Below are positions 13,237 to 25,437 of a stretch of DNA of 64,000 nt, piece after piece. Position 1 is the first letter of the stretch. Every line of letters begins with the position of its first letter. The notes beneath the pieces were generated by a model. It did not search any database and was not told where the DNA came from. It saw only the letters and a program-made list of their open reading frames with translations. The DNA comes from Populus alba (lineage: Eukaryota; Streptophyta; Magnoliopsida; Malpighiales; Salicaceae), in assembly GCF_005239225.2 (NCBI RefSeq), contig NC_133293.1:434001-498000 (forward strand), read 5' to 3'. A program made the translations under genes and the position numbers.

Positions 13237-15343
13237 TATCACACGTCGGAAAATCCCGCGCGGCATCGCCTGATGATTTTTCTCGTTGTTGTTGCGTTGC
13301 TTGTATTGGTTTGTTAGGAGTCGCCACCTAGTAATTTCTTGAGGGCTACTAGGAAACTGTATGTACTGGTCTTGTCAAAGATTCGCGGGTAAGGGACTAA
13401 TTGTGGTTAGGGAAGGTATTAGCACCTCTAACATACCCTACATGAGGTAAGCTGCTTCGTGGACTTGATGTGTTAAAGAAGTTTTAAAAATTTTATCTTT
13501 TCATCGGATTTTAGAAATACAACTTCCGTACAAGTTTGTACTTCTACACCGTGATCCAATCAAAATATTAAATCCTTCTTTATTCTTGCAATTTTATCAA
13601 ACAATTAATTCTTTTTGTTTTTTTTATTTTTTTTATTTTTATAATTCAATAACATAAATAAATAAACACACACACACATCTCTTTTTATTATGTTTTTTT
13701 TCTTTTTTCTTTTTTTTCTTTTTTTTTCTTTTACATCACATTTATACAATACAAAATCAAAACAAATAAATAAAAATTACATTAATTAATTTGAAATTTA
13801 TAAAATAGTCCCTAAAAACTCCAGAAATTGCAGGGAAGGACTTCTAGGACTGCATGAATAGTGGTGGCGCGTCTTCCCACGTGCCGCCCCGAAATCCAGG
13901 CAGTGTGAGGGGGGGCTGTAATGGCTTCCTCTCCTCTTCAATCTCCTGCTGCCAGTCACCTGCAAATCCCAAAAAACACAACAATGGCAGTTGATTTTAA
14001 GTTTTCGGGTCCAGATTTTTTTCCGGTCTTCTTCTTAGATCCGTTTAGATCTGCTTCTCTCCTTCTTTTTCGGTCGCAGATCTGTTGAGGAGTGTTGGGT
14101 GACTCGCCGGAGCAGCGGTGGAGAAGGAAGATCTACCGCTTCTGTGTAGCTACTAGTGGAGGTCGGTTGAAAGAGGAGCTCGGTGTGCAGAGGAGCAGTC
14201 GGGTCGATGCTTTTAGTGGTGTCGACTGACCTGAGTCCGTGGGCACCGCCGTGCTTAGGCTGTTACTGGAGGCTCCGATTCGGTCTGGGCGAGCTGTAGC
14301 TTGGAGAGAGAATGTGTGGCTCGTCAGCGGCGGCTTCTGTGGTGGCTGGGAAAGGAGCGGCCGAGAGAAGTGGGGGAGCTCCAGTGAAGAAGAAGTAGAT
14401 AAATGGTGATGAAGGGGGGCGGTTCAAGAGAACGACTGAGGAAAATGGAAGAAGATCAAATCTTAGGGCTGCCGTTTGAGGGAGAAAAGAAGAGAAAAAG
14501 AAAAAATAAATAAAAAAAGGGGGTCTCCTGGCGCCTGCTTCTTTTTCTTTTTTTGCAAAGGTGGGGAAGGTTGAGAGCTGATGATCGGGGGAAGCGGCCA
14601 AGGAAAAAAAAGTAAAAATCCGAAGGGGGGCGGCCTGTCTTGATTGCTCTGGTTTGATTTCAACGAGTGGGGGAAATGGTGAAACCAGCCGGGTCTGAAA
14701 AATGAGGACCACCGAAAGCTGTGTGCAGAGAAGAAAAACTTCTCTGGTGGGCGGCGACAGCTGGGTGTGAAAGAGATGGATTTAGGGTTTCTCTTCCCCT
14801 TTTTTATTTGTCAAAAATTGCCCCCCCTTTTATTTGTGTGTTGAAGGCTGCTATTTATAGGTAAAGTATTTTTCGGGCTTCAAAATTGGTCCCTTAATTT
14901 TTGTGTTTGACCCTTAATTTCAATCAATTCACTTGGTAAAAATTAAATTTGGTCTCTTGAAATTTCAATCTTTTCAATTAAGTCCAAATTAGACTCTCAA
15001 ACTTAATTTTTCACCAATTAAGCCCCCAAATTAATTTGACTCATTTAAAGTATAATTAAATCCTTCAATTAGACCTAAATTAATTCTTAAACATAATTAA
15101 AATTTAAATATGTCATTGGACTTAATTTTCATACAAATTCGTCCAATAATCATTTAATGTGACCTTGAATTTGCATTTTTTCTCGATTTTTGGGCATAAT
15201 GGGGTACAATTAGGCCTTGAATTCCCTCCAAAAATTGCAGCTTGATTTCCTAGTTTGCTTTCTCCACGTTGCCAGCCTTTATTTTATTTTTTTGATTTTT
15301 TATTTTTAAAATTTGTGGAATAACCTAGAATTGGGTTATGACA
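13237..15343 (-). repeat. Right LTR of the palindromic element (minus orientation)
   Basis: On the minus strand it runs from TGTCATAACCC at 15343 to a decayed terminus (GTGTGATA) at 13237, 2107 bp, immediately followed by a GAATGGCGACTCC primer-binding region. It matches the left LTR at low to moderate divergence with many small indels, which argues that the copies are not recent assembly duplicates. Confidence 0.75.
14852..14859 (-). promoter_or_regulatory. LTR TATA box, convergent with the one at 10305
   Basis: TATAAATA on the minus strand, in the same position of the LTR as the box at 10305. The two LTR promoters face each other about 4.5 kb apart. Confidence 0.55.
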
Positions 15344-16215
15344 GTCATTATTATTATTGAAAAAAAAAAACCATGGACTTGATTTGTAGGATAGAATTGA
15401 AAACTATAAAAACTTTGATAAAAAAGCTAAGACAAAAAATAAGAAATCAAAAGAAGAGGGACCTTATCATTGAAAAAACAAAAATTATAAACCTGATCTG
15501 AATGATGACATTGAAAGCCATAAAAACTTTGATAAAAAAAAGTGAAAAAAATAAGAAATTAAAAGTAGAAGGATTGAATCGAAAAATATTATATATACAA
15601 ATTTAAAACCAAAGGTTTAATTGAAAATAAATAAAACTTTAACAAAAAAAAAAAAAAAAATACAGAAATCAAAACTTGAAGGATTGAATATGAAATACCA
15701 TTAATAATGAGGATCATAATGTATTTATTAGGGTAGGAGAGAGAAATTAAGGAAGAAAAAGAAAAAGAAAGGGTTACTAGATCGGCTATATTTGGAAGAC
15801 ACGTGCCACCCATAATAGATGAGGAATAAAATGAGACAATGAAAACTTATTTTTTACAACTGAAAGTTGTTGTGCACTCCCAAAGTGCACAGTTGCTCCA
15901 ATGAGCTGAGAGGGCAAAACATGTACAAACAATCTTTTTGATTAATTTTTATTTTATTTTAATGGTAAATTATGTTCCTATCCTCAACTAATACTCCTTA
16001 TCCTAAAGAATTAAGTTTCTTAGATCCAAGGATATATGTGTAATTGTATAATGTATAAAAAAAACAAAAATAAGTACCCCTATTGAGACAATTTATTTTT
16101 AATTTTAGAGGTATTTTAGTTATTTTATTGTTCATTAAAAACTTCCATGGATAAAAATACACCTAAATGTTCATTCTATTGTAGCGGTGAATAGAAAAAT
16201 AGGAGGGGCTGCAAT

Positions 16216-19200
16216 GATTTTGCCTTCAGTTTTAGGTTTTTAGGTTACTTGCTGGACATAAGAGGTATGAGTGGATGAAGTGTTCCAATGTTCGGTGGTG
16301 GACTGGTGGTGCTGCTGTGGGTTTGGAATTGTGGTCGTGAATGTTGATTTGGAATCGAATTGCCACCTTCTTGTCCTCTTTGTATTTGAATGTGAATTCA
16401 GATTATTTACTAGTATATAATGATTTAAGCCCATGATGTGCCTCCTAATATAGCTGACCTAATTGTTTTTCAACGTAAAAAAAAAAAGGCTAAGGTGTTT
16501 CTAAATAGAAGAAGAAAAATTAAATTCATCTAATTTAAATAATATAAATAAATTGATAAAAAAAATATATTAGACAATGATAGTGTTTTTAAAGAAGTAA
16601 GAAAAATTTAAAAACAAGTTCATGACTTGAATGAGTTTAATAAACTTAAATTAATAATATGATTAAAAAAACCAGTAGTAAATAAAGTGAAAAAATAACA
16701 ATAATTAATTATACAAAATGAGTTCTCAATATAATAATAGGAAGAAGAATAAAAAAAGCATGTTGTAAACTCATAATTGCTTATGAACACTTCTTCACTA
16801 TATATATAAAAAAGAACTCACAACAAGAGAGGTTACACGGGTTATAAGAGTTACGTCGTGTCATAAGAGTTACGACTTGAAAAATAAATGAAACAAAATA
16901 TCATGAAGCAAGTATTCTTTGCTTATATTTAATTCATTAATTGAATTTAATTCAAAAACATAATCTTTAAAAAAAAAACATTAAATTTAACAAAGAATGA
17001 CAGCTAAAAGGACCCGAGATAGCCCAGGTTGTTTTTCAAATTAGTGAAAAAAATCTATAGAAAGCAATTTTTTTTTAAAAAAAATAACATAGTCCAATAT
17101 CTAATTAAATAAATATTATAGGATAAAACTGAAAAAAGATAAGCTTCTAATAGACAAAAAAAAAAAAAAAACCCAAACGAACTCAAGTTAATCTTCTAAA
17201 CTTAGGTTAATTTCTTAAAGTCATAACTCATGAAATTTTAGATTTAGATTCAATCAAGACGTTCAATTCTCAATCAATTTAATGTTGTAGGGTGAAAATC
17301 AGAAAAAAATTGATAGAGTAAAAAAAAAATAGCAACCAAAATAATGGAGACTAAATATGATAGGAAGAAAAAACTAGAGGATAAAATCATAAAAAAAATT
17401 TAAAAATTATCTTAAATAAAATAAATAATAATAAAAAAATTAAGATCAAATCTAACTTATGAAAAAATTGGAGTATAAAATTAAAAAACCAAAATTCAAA
17501 TTTTATAAAATATTTCAAATGAAGTAAATAGTAATTAAAAAAATAGAGCAAATTTGAAGGTAAACAAATTGAAAAGTTGTTTTGAAAATTCAAAGCGTTA
17601 AATGCAAAAATTGATGAGAATAGAAAAATGAAGGGAAAATAGAAGATAGGAAGCCACTAACACCAAATTGAAGGTCAATAAGTCACACGCGCTACTTAAA
17701 GGTGGAAGGGCTACCATGATGATTCAATTGTTGTCCTAGAAGCCACCAAATAGCACAAAACAATCCGCATGTTGATTAATACATTGCACATGTCAATCAT
17801 TGTGTTTTTTAAATAATATTTATATTTATTAAATTAATTAACTTGCTTCTAAGTCAACTTGATTATTACTAAAAAAATCAAGATGAAAATAAAAAAGCCC
17901 TAGATGTAGTTAATTGTTTTTGTTCTTAAGAGTAATTTAATTATTTTACCATACTTAAAAAAAGTAAAATAGACCCTAAATCATAGTTAAATAATTTTTT
18001 TAAAAGGATAATTTAATCATTCTACTGTGCATCAAAAAGTTGAAAAGATCAATATGCTCTTAATCATTCTGATAATTATTAATTGATCTTGGTAAACTAT
18101 CTAATTACCCCTAATAGCCAATTCACTGACTTTTGTTTAGAAAAGCAAAATATTTAATTATATTGTTTCAATCCACAATAATTGATCTCCAAGTGTACAA
18201 CAACTTTGCTTTGGAGATTTAGTTTTTTTTATTATTAATATATATAATAAGGTCCAATTTAGGTGTCCTTTAGATTTTAGGCAACTAATACAATAAAAAA
18301 TTTTATGGTACTAAAAAAATATATAGTGATATTCTATTAGTTATTTCTAGTGTTTATTTTGAAAAAAAACAACCTACACAAAGAAGAGAGATAAAATATA
18401 ATCTATCAAAAGTAATAAAAATATTTTCAATTAGGATTTCTTTATTTTGCTTGTTTCTATATTTTTATTTTTTTAAAGAGTATTTTAATAAATAACTAGT
18501 AAGATATCATTAATTACTTTTACATACCAAAAAAATACTTTCTTTATTCTCATAAGCTTGCTCACAGGAATAACTCAGGACAAAGCATAAAGCTGAAATA
18601 AGAAAAAACAAAAAAGGCACTTTAATAGACCCAATCACTAAAGATCCATAAATAGAGGGAATACTATTATATTTGATTTTAATTGAGTGAGATTGGATTT
18701 ATTTTAAATGAGTTCATGTCATGATTTTGACTTAAAAAATTCATTAGGCTTCAACAAATGTCCTAACTTTTTTTTATTGCAGAGAGAAAAGGGAAAAAAA
18801 TTTCATATGTAAAAGGTACAAGCTGGAGTTTATTAACTTTCATTATTAACATTGTAAAGTAGCCTCTCTTTTTTTTATTGCTAGTGTTGTGGTGTAGCAC
18901 AAAACAAATGAGTATTTTCTTGCCCTAACATTTAATTACTAAATTGAATTGATTTAATTAAAATTAATATAAATATATAAATCAATATAGATAGAAGTGA
19001 GGTGAAGAGCTTCTTGTTTCATATATTTTCAAGGCAGTATTTATTGACACTTTTTTGATGCAGTTTTTTTGTGTTGTCTTGAAGAAGAAAAAGCTACATA
19101 AGCATTAAAAGAAACACACTTGAGGATCTATGCAGTGCATTAATCAGGTACTAAACTTCACTTCTGGGTCAAAAGAATAGGGTACTACTAGTCTATAATG

Positions 19201-19254
19201 GTTTGTATAGACTGTGTAAGAAAATACCAAATTTACCAATTGCATGTTAATTTG
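16216..19254. other. AT-rich spacer without recognisable genes
   Basis: Long A/T runs, short AT-rich open frames and phrases common in plant intergenic repeats. No intact element ends, target duplications, conserved domain or RNA gene seen. Confidence 0.5.
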
Positions 19255-20160
19255 ATCCATTAGCCGTCCGAGCCTTTATACCTAACAATTGCTTCTTGGA
19301 CCTTTGGTGCTTGGAAACTTGATTTACCATTGATGAAAAGCTCTGGAGGCATATTTATATATCGGCCACAACAGATTACTTCTCAACATGGGTAGAAGTT
19401 GTAGCATTAAAAGAGGTCAAGAAAGAGACAACTATAAACTTCATTCAAATAAACATCATCTACTCTTATAGGGTATCGAGATATATCATAATTGATAATG
19501 AAAAGAAGTTCTACATTACAATCATGAACAAGTTGTATGCATAGTTTGGTTTTAAACAACATAAACTCTTGTATGTACAATGCTCCCAATAATGACTTGG
19601 CACAAGCTTGTAACAAGACGTTATGCAATATTCTAAAAAAAGAGGTAAATCGTTCGAAGAAGGATTTACATGATAGATTTGGAGAAGCAATATGGGCTTA
19701 TCATACTATATTCTAAATGCCAACTCAAACTACTCTATACTTATTGGTATATGAGGTTGAAGTTGTTCTTTCACTAAAATGTCAAATTTCATCTCTAAGA
19801 ATCGCAATCCAAGAAAGACTCCAATTAAGATAATGTCTGTCTATGCCTTAAAAAACTTGAAGCTTTAGATGAAAAACATTTTGAAATACAACAACAATTA
19901 GAATGTTATCAAGCACAACTTTGTAGAGCTTTCAATAAGAAAGTACAACCACACCCATTCCAAGTAGAAGATCTTGTCTTGGCAGTACGACACTTGATAA
20001 TCATGTCAAAACGTATAGGTAGTAAGTTTCTCTCCAAATAGGATGACCCTTGTGTGGTTGAAGAAGTCTACACCAATAAAGCTTACAAAATTGTCAATGA
20101 GAATGGATTGAGGGTTGGCCCATCAATGGGAAATTCTTAAAAAGATATTATTCTTGAAAT
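19255..20160 (+). pseudogene. Ty3/gypsy integrase remnant
   Basis: Fragments in shifting frames and with many stops read as the C-terminal half of a gypsy polyprotein. A DLI-type start with SSGG is followed by ATDYFSxWVEAVALKEV-like sequence near 19370-19420, then a segment like GIPRYIIxDN. Next come NKTLCNILKKEVNRS with EAIWAYHT near 19610-19710, the ALDE...QQQLECYQAQL block near 19860-19920, and KKVQPHPFQVEDLVLAVR then EEVYTNKAYKIVNENG near 19940-20110. This is the integrase core and its C-terminal region. No reverse transcriptase or gag is nearby, so it is a truncated, inactive copy. Confidence 0.75.
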
Positions 20161-20220
20161 TTGATGTAGCTCCTGGCTCGCATGAGGTAAAACTATGAAA
20201 AGAAGAAAAAACAACAAAAA

Positions 20221-20400
20221 ATTAAACTACGTTATCACTTGATTCTTTATCCATAAAAGTACATAGGCAACTTGGAACTGATTTTGAGTACAATCATGCA
20301 AAAGAAAATTTTAAACTATATTATAACTTGATCATTTATCCACAAAGGTACGTAGGCAACTTAGAAATTATTTTAAGTACAGTCACATCATCCTCTAAAA
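20221..20400 (+). repeat. Two imperfect ~89-bp tandem copies downstream of the integrase remnant
   Basis: Both copies share TTAAACTA, ACTTGAT, TTTATCCA and a GTACRTAGGCAACTT core. Such GTACGTAGGCAACC-type phrases are typical of the untranslated region between gypsy integrase and the 3' LTR, so this is probably the decayed 3' flank of the same element. Confidence 0.5.
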
Positions 20401-22519
20401 CTATTCAAACCCGTATGGTTGTTCGCATAGAAAATAGAGGTAAATAAGCCTGACAACACAATCATAACATGGAAATCCAGGTAACAAGACACAAGTGAAG
20501 GAAAAATATAGACTTTATTAATAGAAAGAAGAATTGTATTACATAAAGTATGTATTCTCAACATAAAATCATAAGCTAATGTTACAAAAAAAAAAAAAAA
20601 ACTATAAAGCATTCCAAAGTAAGAGAAACCATTGGCATATTATGACTTCCGGTTATATCCTTTTAACTCCTTTTGTTTAGTCTCCAACAGTCCTTTTAAT
20701 TTTTAAAGAATAATTGTGTTAGTTTCATGTATCACAGGGGAAGAAGATATTATGGTGATCTCTGCTCGAATGCCTGAGGTGATAATTTTTGTCTTACAAA
20801 GCTATTTATCATATGCCTTGAGGGGTGACTCTAACTCGGTCTTCCTTGTTTTATAGCTCTATCAATTGTTCCTTAATTTTTTTTTAATCTCAGCACGAGT
20901 GGTGGAAATAGATCTAAATGCCTCATCTTCAAAAGCTTTAGAATTTTTAAGTTGCACTTCATGCTTTTAATTATAGGAGATAGTGAAGACTCTAAGTGGA
21001 TAAATGTTTTTGCATCTTCAATCACCTTAGTCACCATTCTTCTGATAGAGGACCAATCAACCTTTATATCTTCTATGGAGTGAAGGATCTTCTCAACTTC
21101 ACCAGCTAAGTTAGGAATATAATGGATTGATGTATAAACAATCTTATTTCTAATGCTCTCCCAACATTTAATAACGAAATTCAAATCTTATTTCACCTAT
21201 TATGTCATCAGCACAATACCTAGTAACTCTTGAAGGCTCAAAGGCAGAGGTAGATCCAGGAGTAGGCAAGTTAATCCCTATATTATTAAGGACTGGTAGA
21301 GGTGGTGTTATAGATTGATGATTAGACTGTTTATGTTGTAAACTAGATGATGGATGAGAGTTTCCAATCCTAGTAGCTAAAATATTGAAAGGATTAGGGC
21401 TATCAATAGAAGCAACACTCATTTTTGGCCCGACATGCATATCAAAGTCATTTTGCAAGTCTTGCTGACCAAGCTGAAATAAAGAACAATAAGGAGAAAA
21501 AAAAAAGGGTTAATATATGACAAGTAACATGAAATGAAGAACAAAGAAAGTGTTGACCAAGCTCTGTTCCTTCTACTAAACTGTTGCTATGGAACAACAA
21601 CAGGTATATAGTGGCAGGTACCATGGTGAGCCATGTATGGATCCGATATGTGCTGAAGTGATATCGATAGTGGATAACTAGACTGTAGTCCCTGGGCGTA
21701 AAAAGGCTAAATATGCTAAAGTTGGGCTAGTAGAACATGCCTCCCCCCTTCCAGGTGTTATGCCATGTGCTCCTTAAAAAAATAGTACATGTTATTGATG
21801 ATTCTATGCAAGATGTAGTTGTTGCTGCAGGAGGAGAGCCCCCTATAGGCAGGAAGCAATATATGACTTGTAGCAGGGCTATTGCTACTGCAAATATTGG
21901 CCAACATGCAAAGATTTATGGTGAAGGTAGTGGTTTTGCAAAGTTATGGTCTATGCAAGCAATAGGCTTCAGGGTAAACATGAGGGTTTAGATTCCCTTT
22001 CTTCTTTCTTATGACTCAATTTGGTTTTTGTTGCTGTTTTATGTAGTCCTATTTTGGTTATACAGAATTTCTATATGTGGATTTAATATTTTGTCAAGGA
22101 AGCATGTTCCCTTTGTTACTTAGTGTTTATACCCTTGAACTTGTTAGTCTCCACTTTGTTTCTCTCTGATAGTTGTTACATGTAGAGTTGTGCTTGTAAG
22201 TTTGCTGTGATATCGTCTATTGGGCTATACTCAGTGATGCTCATCCTACTGTGTGATCCATCATACTAGATAGCTGTGCTTGCCATGGCCTTGCTCTTAG
22301 GCTGGCTCTAATGTTGATCCTGCTTATTATAGGTTTTTTGGTTTGCTATAGTAGCACCCCTTTTGGCTTGTGTTGCTTCTTTTATTGCTTGGTGAGTTGC
22401 TCCTCTACTGGCTTTGCTGGTCTATTATGTGTTGTTTTGCTGCTTTTGTTGCTACTTATGCAGGTTTGTCTGCTTTAAGTTACTGTTGTTGAAGTGGTTG
22501 TTGTTATCTGCGGTCTGTG

Positions 22520-22776
22520 TGTAAGATCCAAAATTTTGGCCCATACCCAATCCCAAGTCAACTCAAACCTAACCTAAGTTAACCTAGGTATATAGGGAAA
22601 AGTTGCAAGAGAATTATTGTCCTCTCTTCTAAGTCTTGTAGCCACCGTGATCCTCTCCTCATCAAACCAAAGATTTTAGTTTTTGATATTGAGTTTTAGG
22701 TTTACAAAAGGTGGAAGTAGCAAGTAAGTGATTATTTCTCATGTTACTTTTAATTATGATTTGTTTATGGAAAGAT

Positions 22777-22825
<49 letters not shown>

Positions 22826-24497
22826 GGGTTTATAATGATTAGAAGTTTATGTTGTTAAGATTGATTTATGATTATTAAGGGTTTAATGTTTGGTGATTAG
22901 TTAATATGTTGTTAGAAATAAGAATTTATGAGTTGATTTGTTTAAATTAATTTTTATGGGTTACAAAATTCATTTTAACCTTGCTAGAAAATCTGGACAG
23001 AATGGTTTTGAGGTTAAAGATGACCAAATTTTATTTTGATCATTGATTTATGAAAATTTCAGTTTAGCCTCTAAACTTTGGAAAAATTACAATTTGACCC
23101 CTAAATGTATTTTGAGATTCTGGACATTGCTATTATGAGGTTAAGGATGATGAATCTCAGTTTGATAATTGATTTAGAATATTTTTAGTTTGGTCCCTCA
23201 ATTTTGGAAATTTATATTTTAGTCCTTAAACTTTAAAAAATTATAGTTTGGTCCTTGGTTTATTCTAGATGGAATTGAGGATGGTTTATGGGTGAAATTT
23301 CAGTATGGTTATGCATTTACAGTTTGGTCCAGTTTTGGTAAAATTATGTTTTGGTCCCTATTTTGGATAATTATCGTTTTAGTCCCTAATCCTTGGAGAC
23401 TAAACCTAGTTTTCTTTTATGCATTGTAATATTTTATTTGTGTTGGTTTGAGTTGTTTTTTAGTATATTTCATATATTTATTATAGGTTATCCTAATGAT
23501 CCTCAATAGGTTTTTCGGGTTTTTCATCTGATATTGCTTTTAGTTCTATATTTTTCAAGTGAGTGGGATAATATTTAATATGCATATAGTATAAATAAAT
23601 ATATATTTATTGATTATACGATGAGTAAAACTAGTTAATTTCTTGAATATTTATATATTTTGCTTTATTTTTCGAGTACTTATTTATTCTTGAATTTGCA
23701 CTCGCAATCTGTCGAACTAAATTCTATTAGATATGATATACGTTTATTTGATGATTCTATGAATATCTATTATGTCTTGATATGGACTTGCCAATAACTC
23801 CATGCTAACATAGAGTAGTTAGCCCATGTGCACATAGTATTCTATATACCTAATTGGTGAGAGAGGCATCAGCCTGTGGCGACTGATCATCCCATAGTGG
23901 TCACCTTTGGGTGTCATATGATCTCTGACATGTATTCCACTATGTTATGATAATATATTTGGTATGTATATGTATATGTATATGTATATCAAGATAAATC
24001 GACTTGCAACTCTTAATATTAATATCTAAAATGTATATTAAATATTATTCCCTCACTAAGTTGGCTAAACTCACCCCTCATTCTTAATATTATTTCAGGT
24101 TCTTAGTATTTTATAGCAGGTGAACTTTGTTAGTGTTCTTGCTTTTTTAGTTTTGGTTGGTATGCCTTATTTATTTTGCGAGGCTTTCCTTTTAGTTTTG
24201 ATTCGATGTCTTAGACACTCCACTATTACTCTATTTTAATTAAGTTTGGATTTTTGACAATGCAATGAGTATTATGGATTATTGTTTTTTGTTTTAATTA
24301 CTAATGAGAAGTTTTGAACTATCATTTGGTTTCATTAGTTTTGAATAATATAATATTTTTGAAGATTATGAAATGTTGCGTATTTTTAAATAACTTGTTC
24401 TTTTGATATGTCCGTTTTGAGGCTTAACGTAGGTGGAGTGTCCTTTCGACACCACTCTTGCGTTGCTGGTCATGGACCTAGGATTCGGGTCGTGACA
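22520..24497. mobile_element. Solo LTR, 1978 bp, with CTGTG duplication
   Basis: Starts TGTAAGATCC and ends GGTCGTGACA (TG...CA). The 5-base direct duplication CTGTG lies at 22515-22519 and 24498-24502. It contains a GA microsatellite and repeated 'TTTGGTCC' phrases typical of gypsy LTRs. No internal domain is present, so it most likely formed by recombination between two LTRs. Orientation is not certain. Confidence 0.8.
22777..22821. repeat. (GA)n microsatellite
   Basis: Uninterrupted GA dinucleotides, about 22 units, inside the solo LTR. Confidence 0.95.
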
Positions 24498-25407
24498 CTG
24501 TGCTTTTTGTAGATAGTCGGTACTTTATGCTGCTTGCTTGTGAGCTGTTTCTTGCAGCTGGTGTTTTTTGGTTTGCTGGAGTTGGGCTCCCCTCCTCTGG
24601 CTGTGTGTTTCTGCCCTTTGCCATTTGGTCAGCTTAGTTTCTTGTTGCTCTTGCTTTTTAGCAGAGGAGCCTTATCTGCTGGCATGCATCATGTCGTGGC
24701 TAATGAGGCAAAGTTTGTGTTATTGTTTATGTTTTGTTTTGCTGCTTTCTGCAGCCACGTCTATGTAGCAGATTGTTAGGCTATGTAATGTTTTGCCTAA
24801 GGGAGCTTTTTCCCCTAGCCTCTATATGTACATGCCTGTATATTCTGACTTACTGGTTTCCAGTTTAGTTTCGTTTTGATCTATAAAATTTCTTATATTT
24901 AATCAAAAAAAAAAAAACAAAGAGTGTCAAACCAATTCATCAATAATGTTTGGTATTATTAATGCACCAAGGACTCCATGAAAAAAAAACTCGGTTTGTA
25001 AGGATTGAACACCTTCTTAATTACGTTTTAAACATTTCCAATTATGATAATTGTCTTCATGTTCACTGTCTTCAACATTTAAAATTGCTTTAACATCCTT
25101 TTTCTTCTCTTGCAACACACATATCATTGTGAGCATCTTAGTTAAAAAAAATAAAATTAACAAGGTACATAAAAAAAAAAAACAAGTATTCATTTACCAA
25201 TCATTAAGAAAAGGATTATGCATTCCTTTCCTTTTCCCCTGAGGAGTTAATGGATTTATTTTTTAGATGATTTTTTAAAGCATTCATTCCCTTCACACTA
25301 AGAATCACAAGTGGTGTCTTCTTTATGTGGGCATATGTTTGGGCACCATTCTCCTTGCCTAAATCAACATCAACTACTTACTTGTCTCTTTTATGGGTAG
25401 GAGAAAT

Positions 25408-25437
25408 TCTTCTTCTTCTTCTTCTTCTTCTTCTTCT
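25408..25437. repeat. (TTC)n microsatellite
   Basis: About ten TTC triplets inside the PMD pseudogene region. Confidence 0.9.

Larger units (their letters stand above)
9761..15343. mobile_element. Palindromic LTR element: two LTRs in inverted orientation, flanked by GTCAT duplication
   Basis: This 5583-bp unit begins TATCATAACCC and ends GGGTTATGACA, which are complementary apart from one base in the terminal dinucleotide. The 5-base direct duplication GTCAT lies immediately outside at 9756-9760 and 15344-15348. The left ~2.15 kb and right 2107 bp are imperfect reverse complements along their whole length, including matching TATA boxes. Immediately inside the right LTR (minus strand) is the sequence TGGCGACTCCGCTGG, the usual primer-binding-site start seen after LTRs ending in GACA; I recall this type from Ogre/Tat-like Ty3/gypsy elements. 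The ~1.3-kb core has no gag or pol. A normal LTR element has direct LTRs; here both outer ends are U3-type ends. Confidence 0.75.
6985..16215. mobile_element. Foldback element with ~1.9-kb inverted arms, interrupted by a nested element
   Basis: The left flank sequence from about 6985 to 8900 reappears as an imperfect reverse complement in two blocks, about 9120-9755 and 15349-16215. Anchors seen in both arms: the outer tips (CACTGTAGC on the left, GGGGCTGCAATG on the right), a shared TATTTTTCTATT run just inside the tips, ACACATATATCC near 7265 with its complement near 16030, and the CACTTTGGGRGTGCA region near 7460 and 15880. Removing 9756-15343 joins the ATT-repeat tract directly to the right arm, giving an original element of about 3.6 kb with a short central spacer (about 8900-9120). 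No transposase is seen, so it would be non-autonomous. A target duplication could not be identified, so class (Mutator-like foldback versus other) and exact ends are uncertain. Confidence 0.6.
21559..24916 (+). mobile_element. LINE-like / retroposed insertion with poly(A) tail
   Basis: The segment interrupts the PMD pseudogene and ends in a poly(A) run (24905-24916) on the + strand. Candidate degenerate target duplications are CAAAGAAAGTGTTGACC at 21542 and CAAAGAGTGTCAAACC at 24917. The body has short broken frames (for example 21737-21991) and a T/G-rich 3' part with no clear endonuclease or reverse transcriptase, so it is probably a 5'-truncated non-LTR element. It is split by the solo LTR at 22520-24497; without it, the insertion is about 1.4 kb. 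Confidence 0.5.

Noticed and set aside
24534..24779. Cys/Leu-rich frames near the LINE-like 3' end
   Set aside because: T/G-rich 3' untranslated sequence next to a poly(A) tail; no reverse transcriptase or RNase H motifs.
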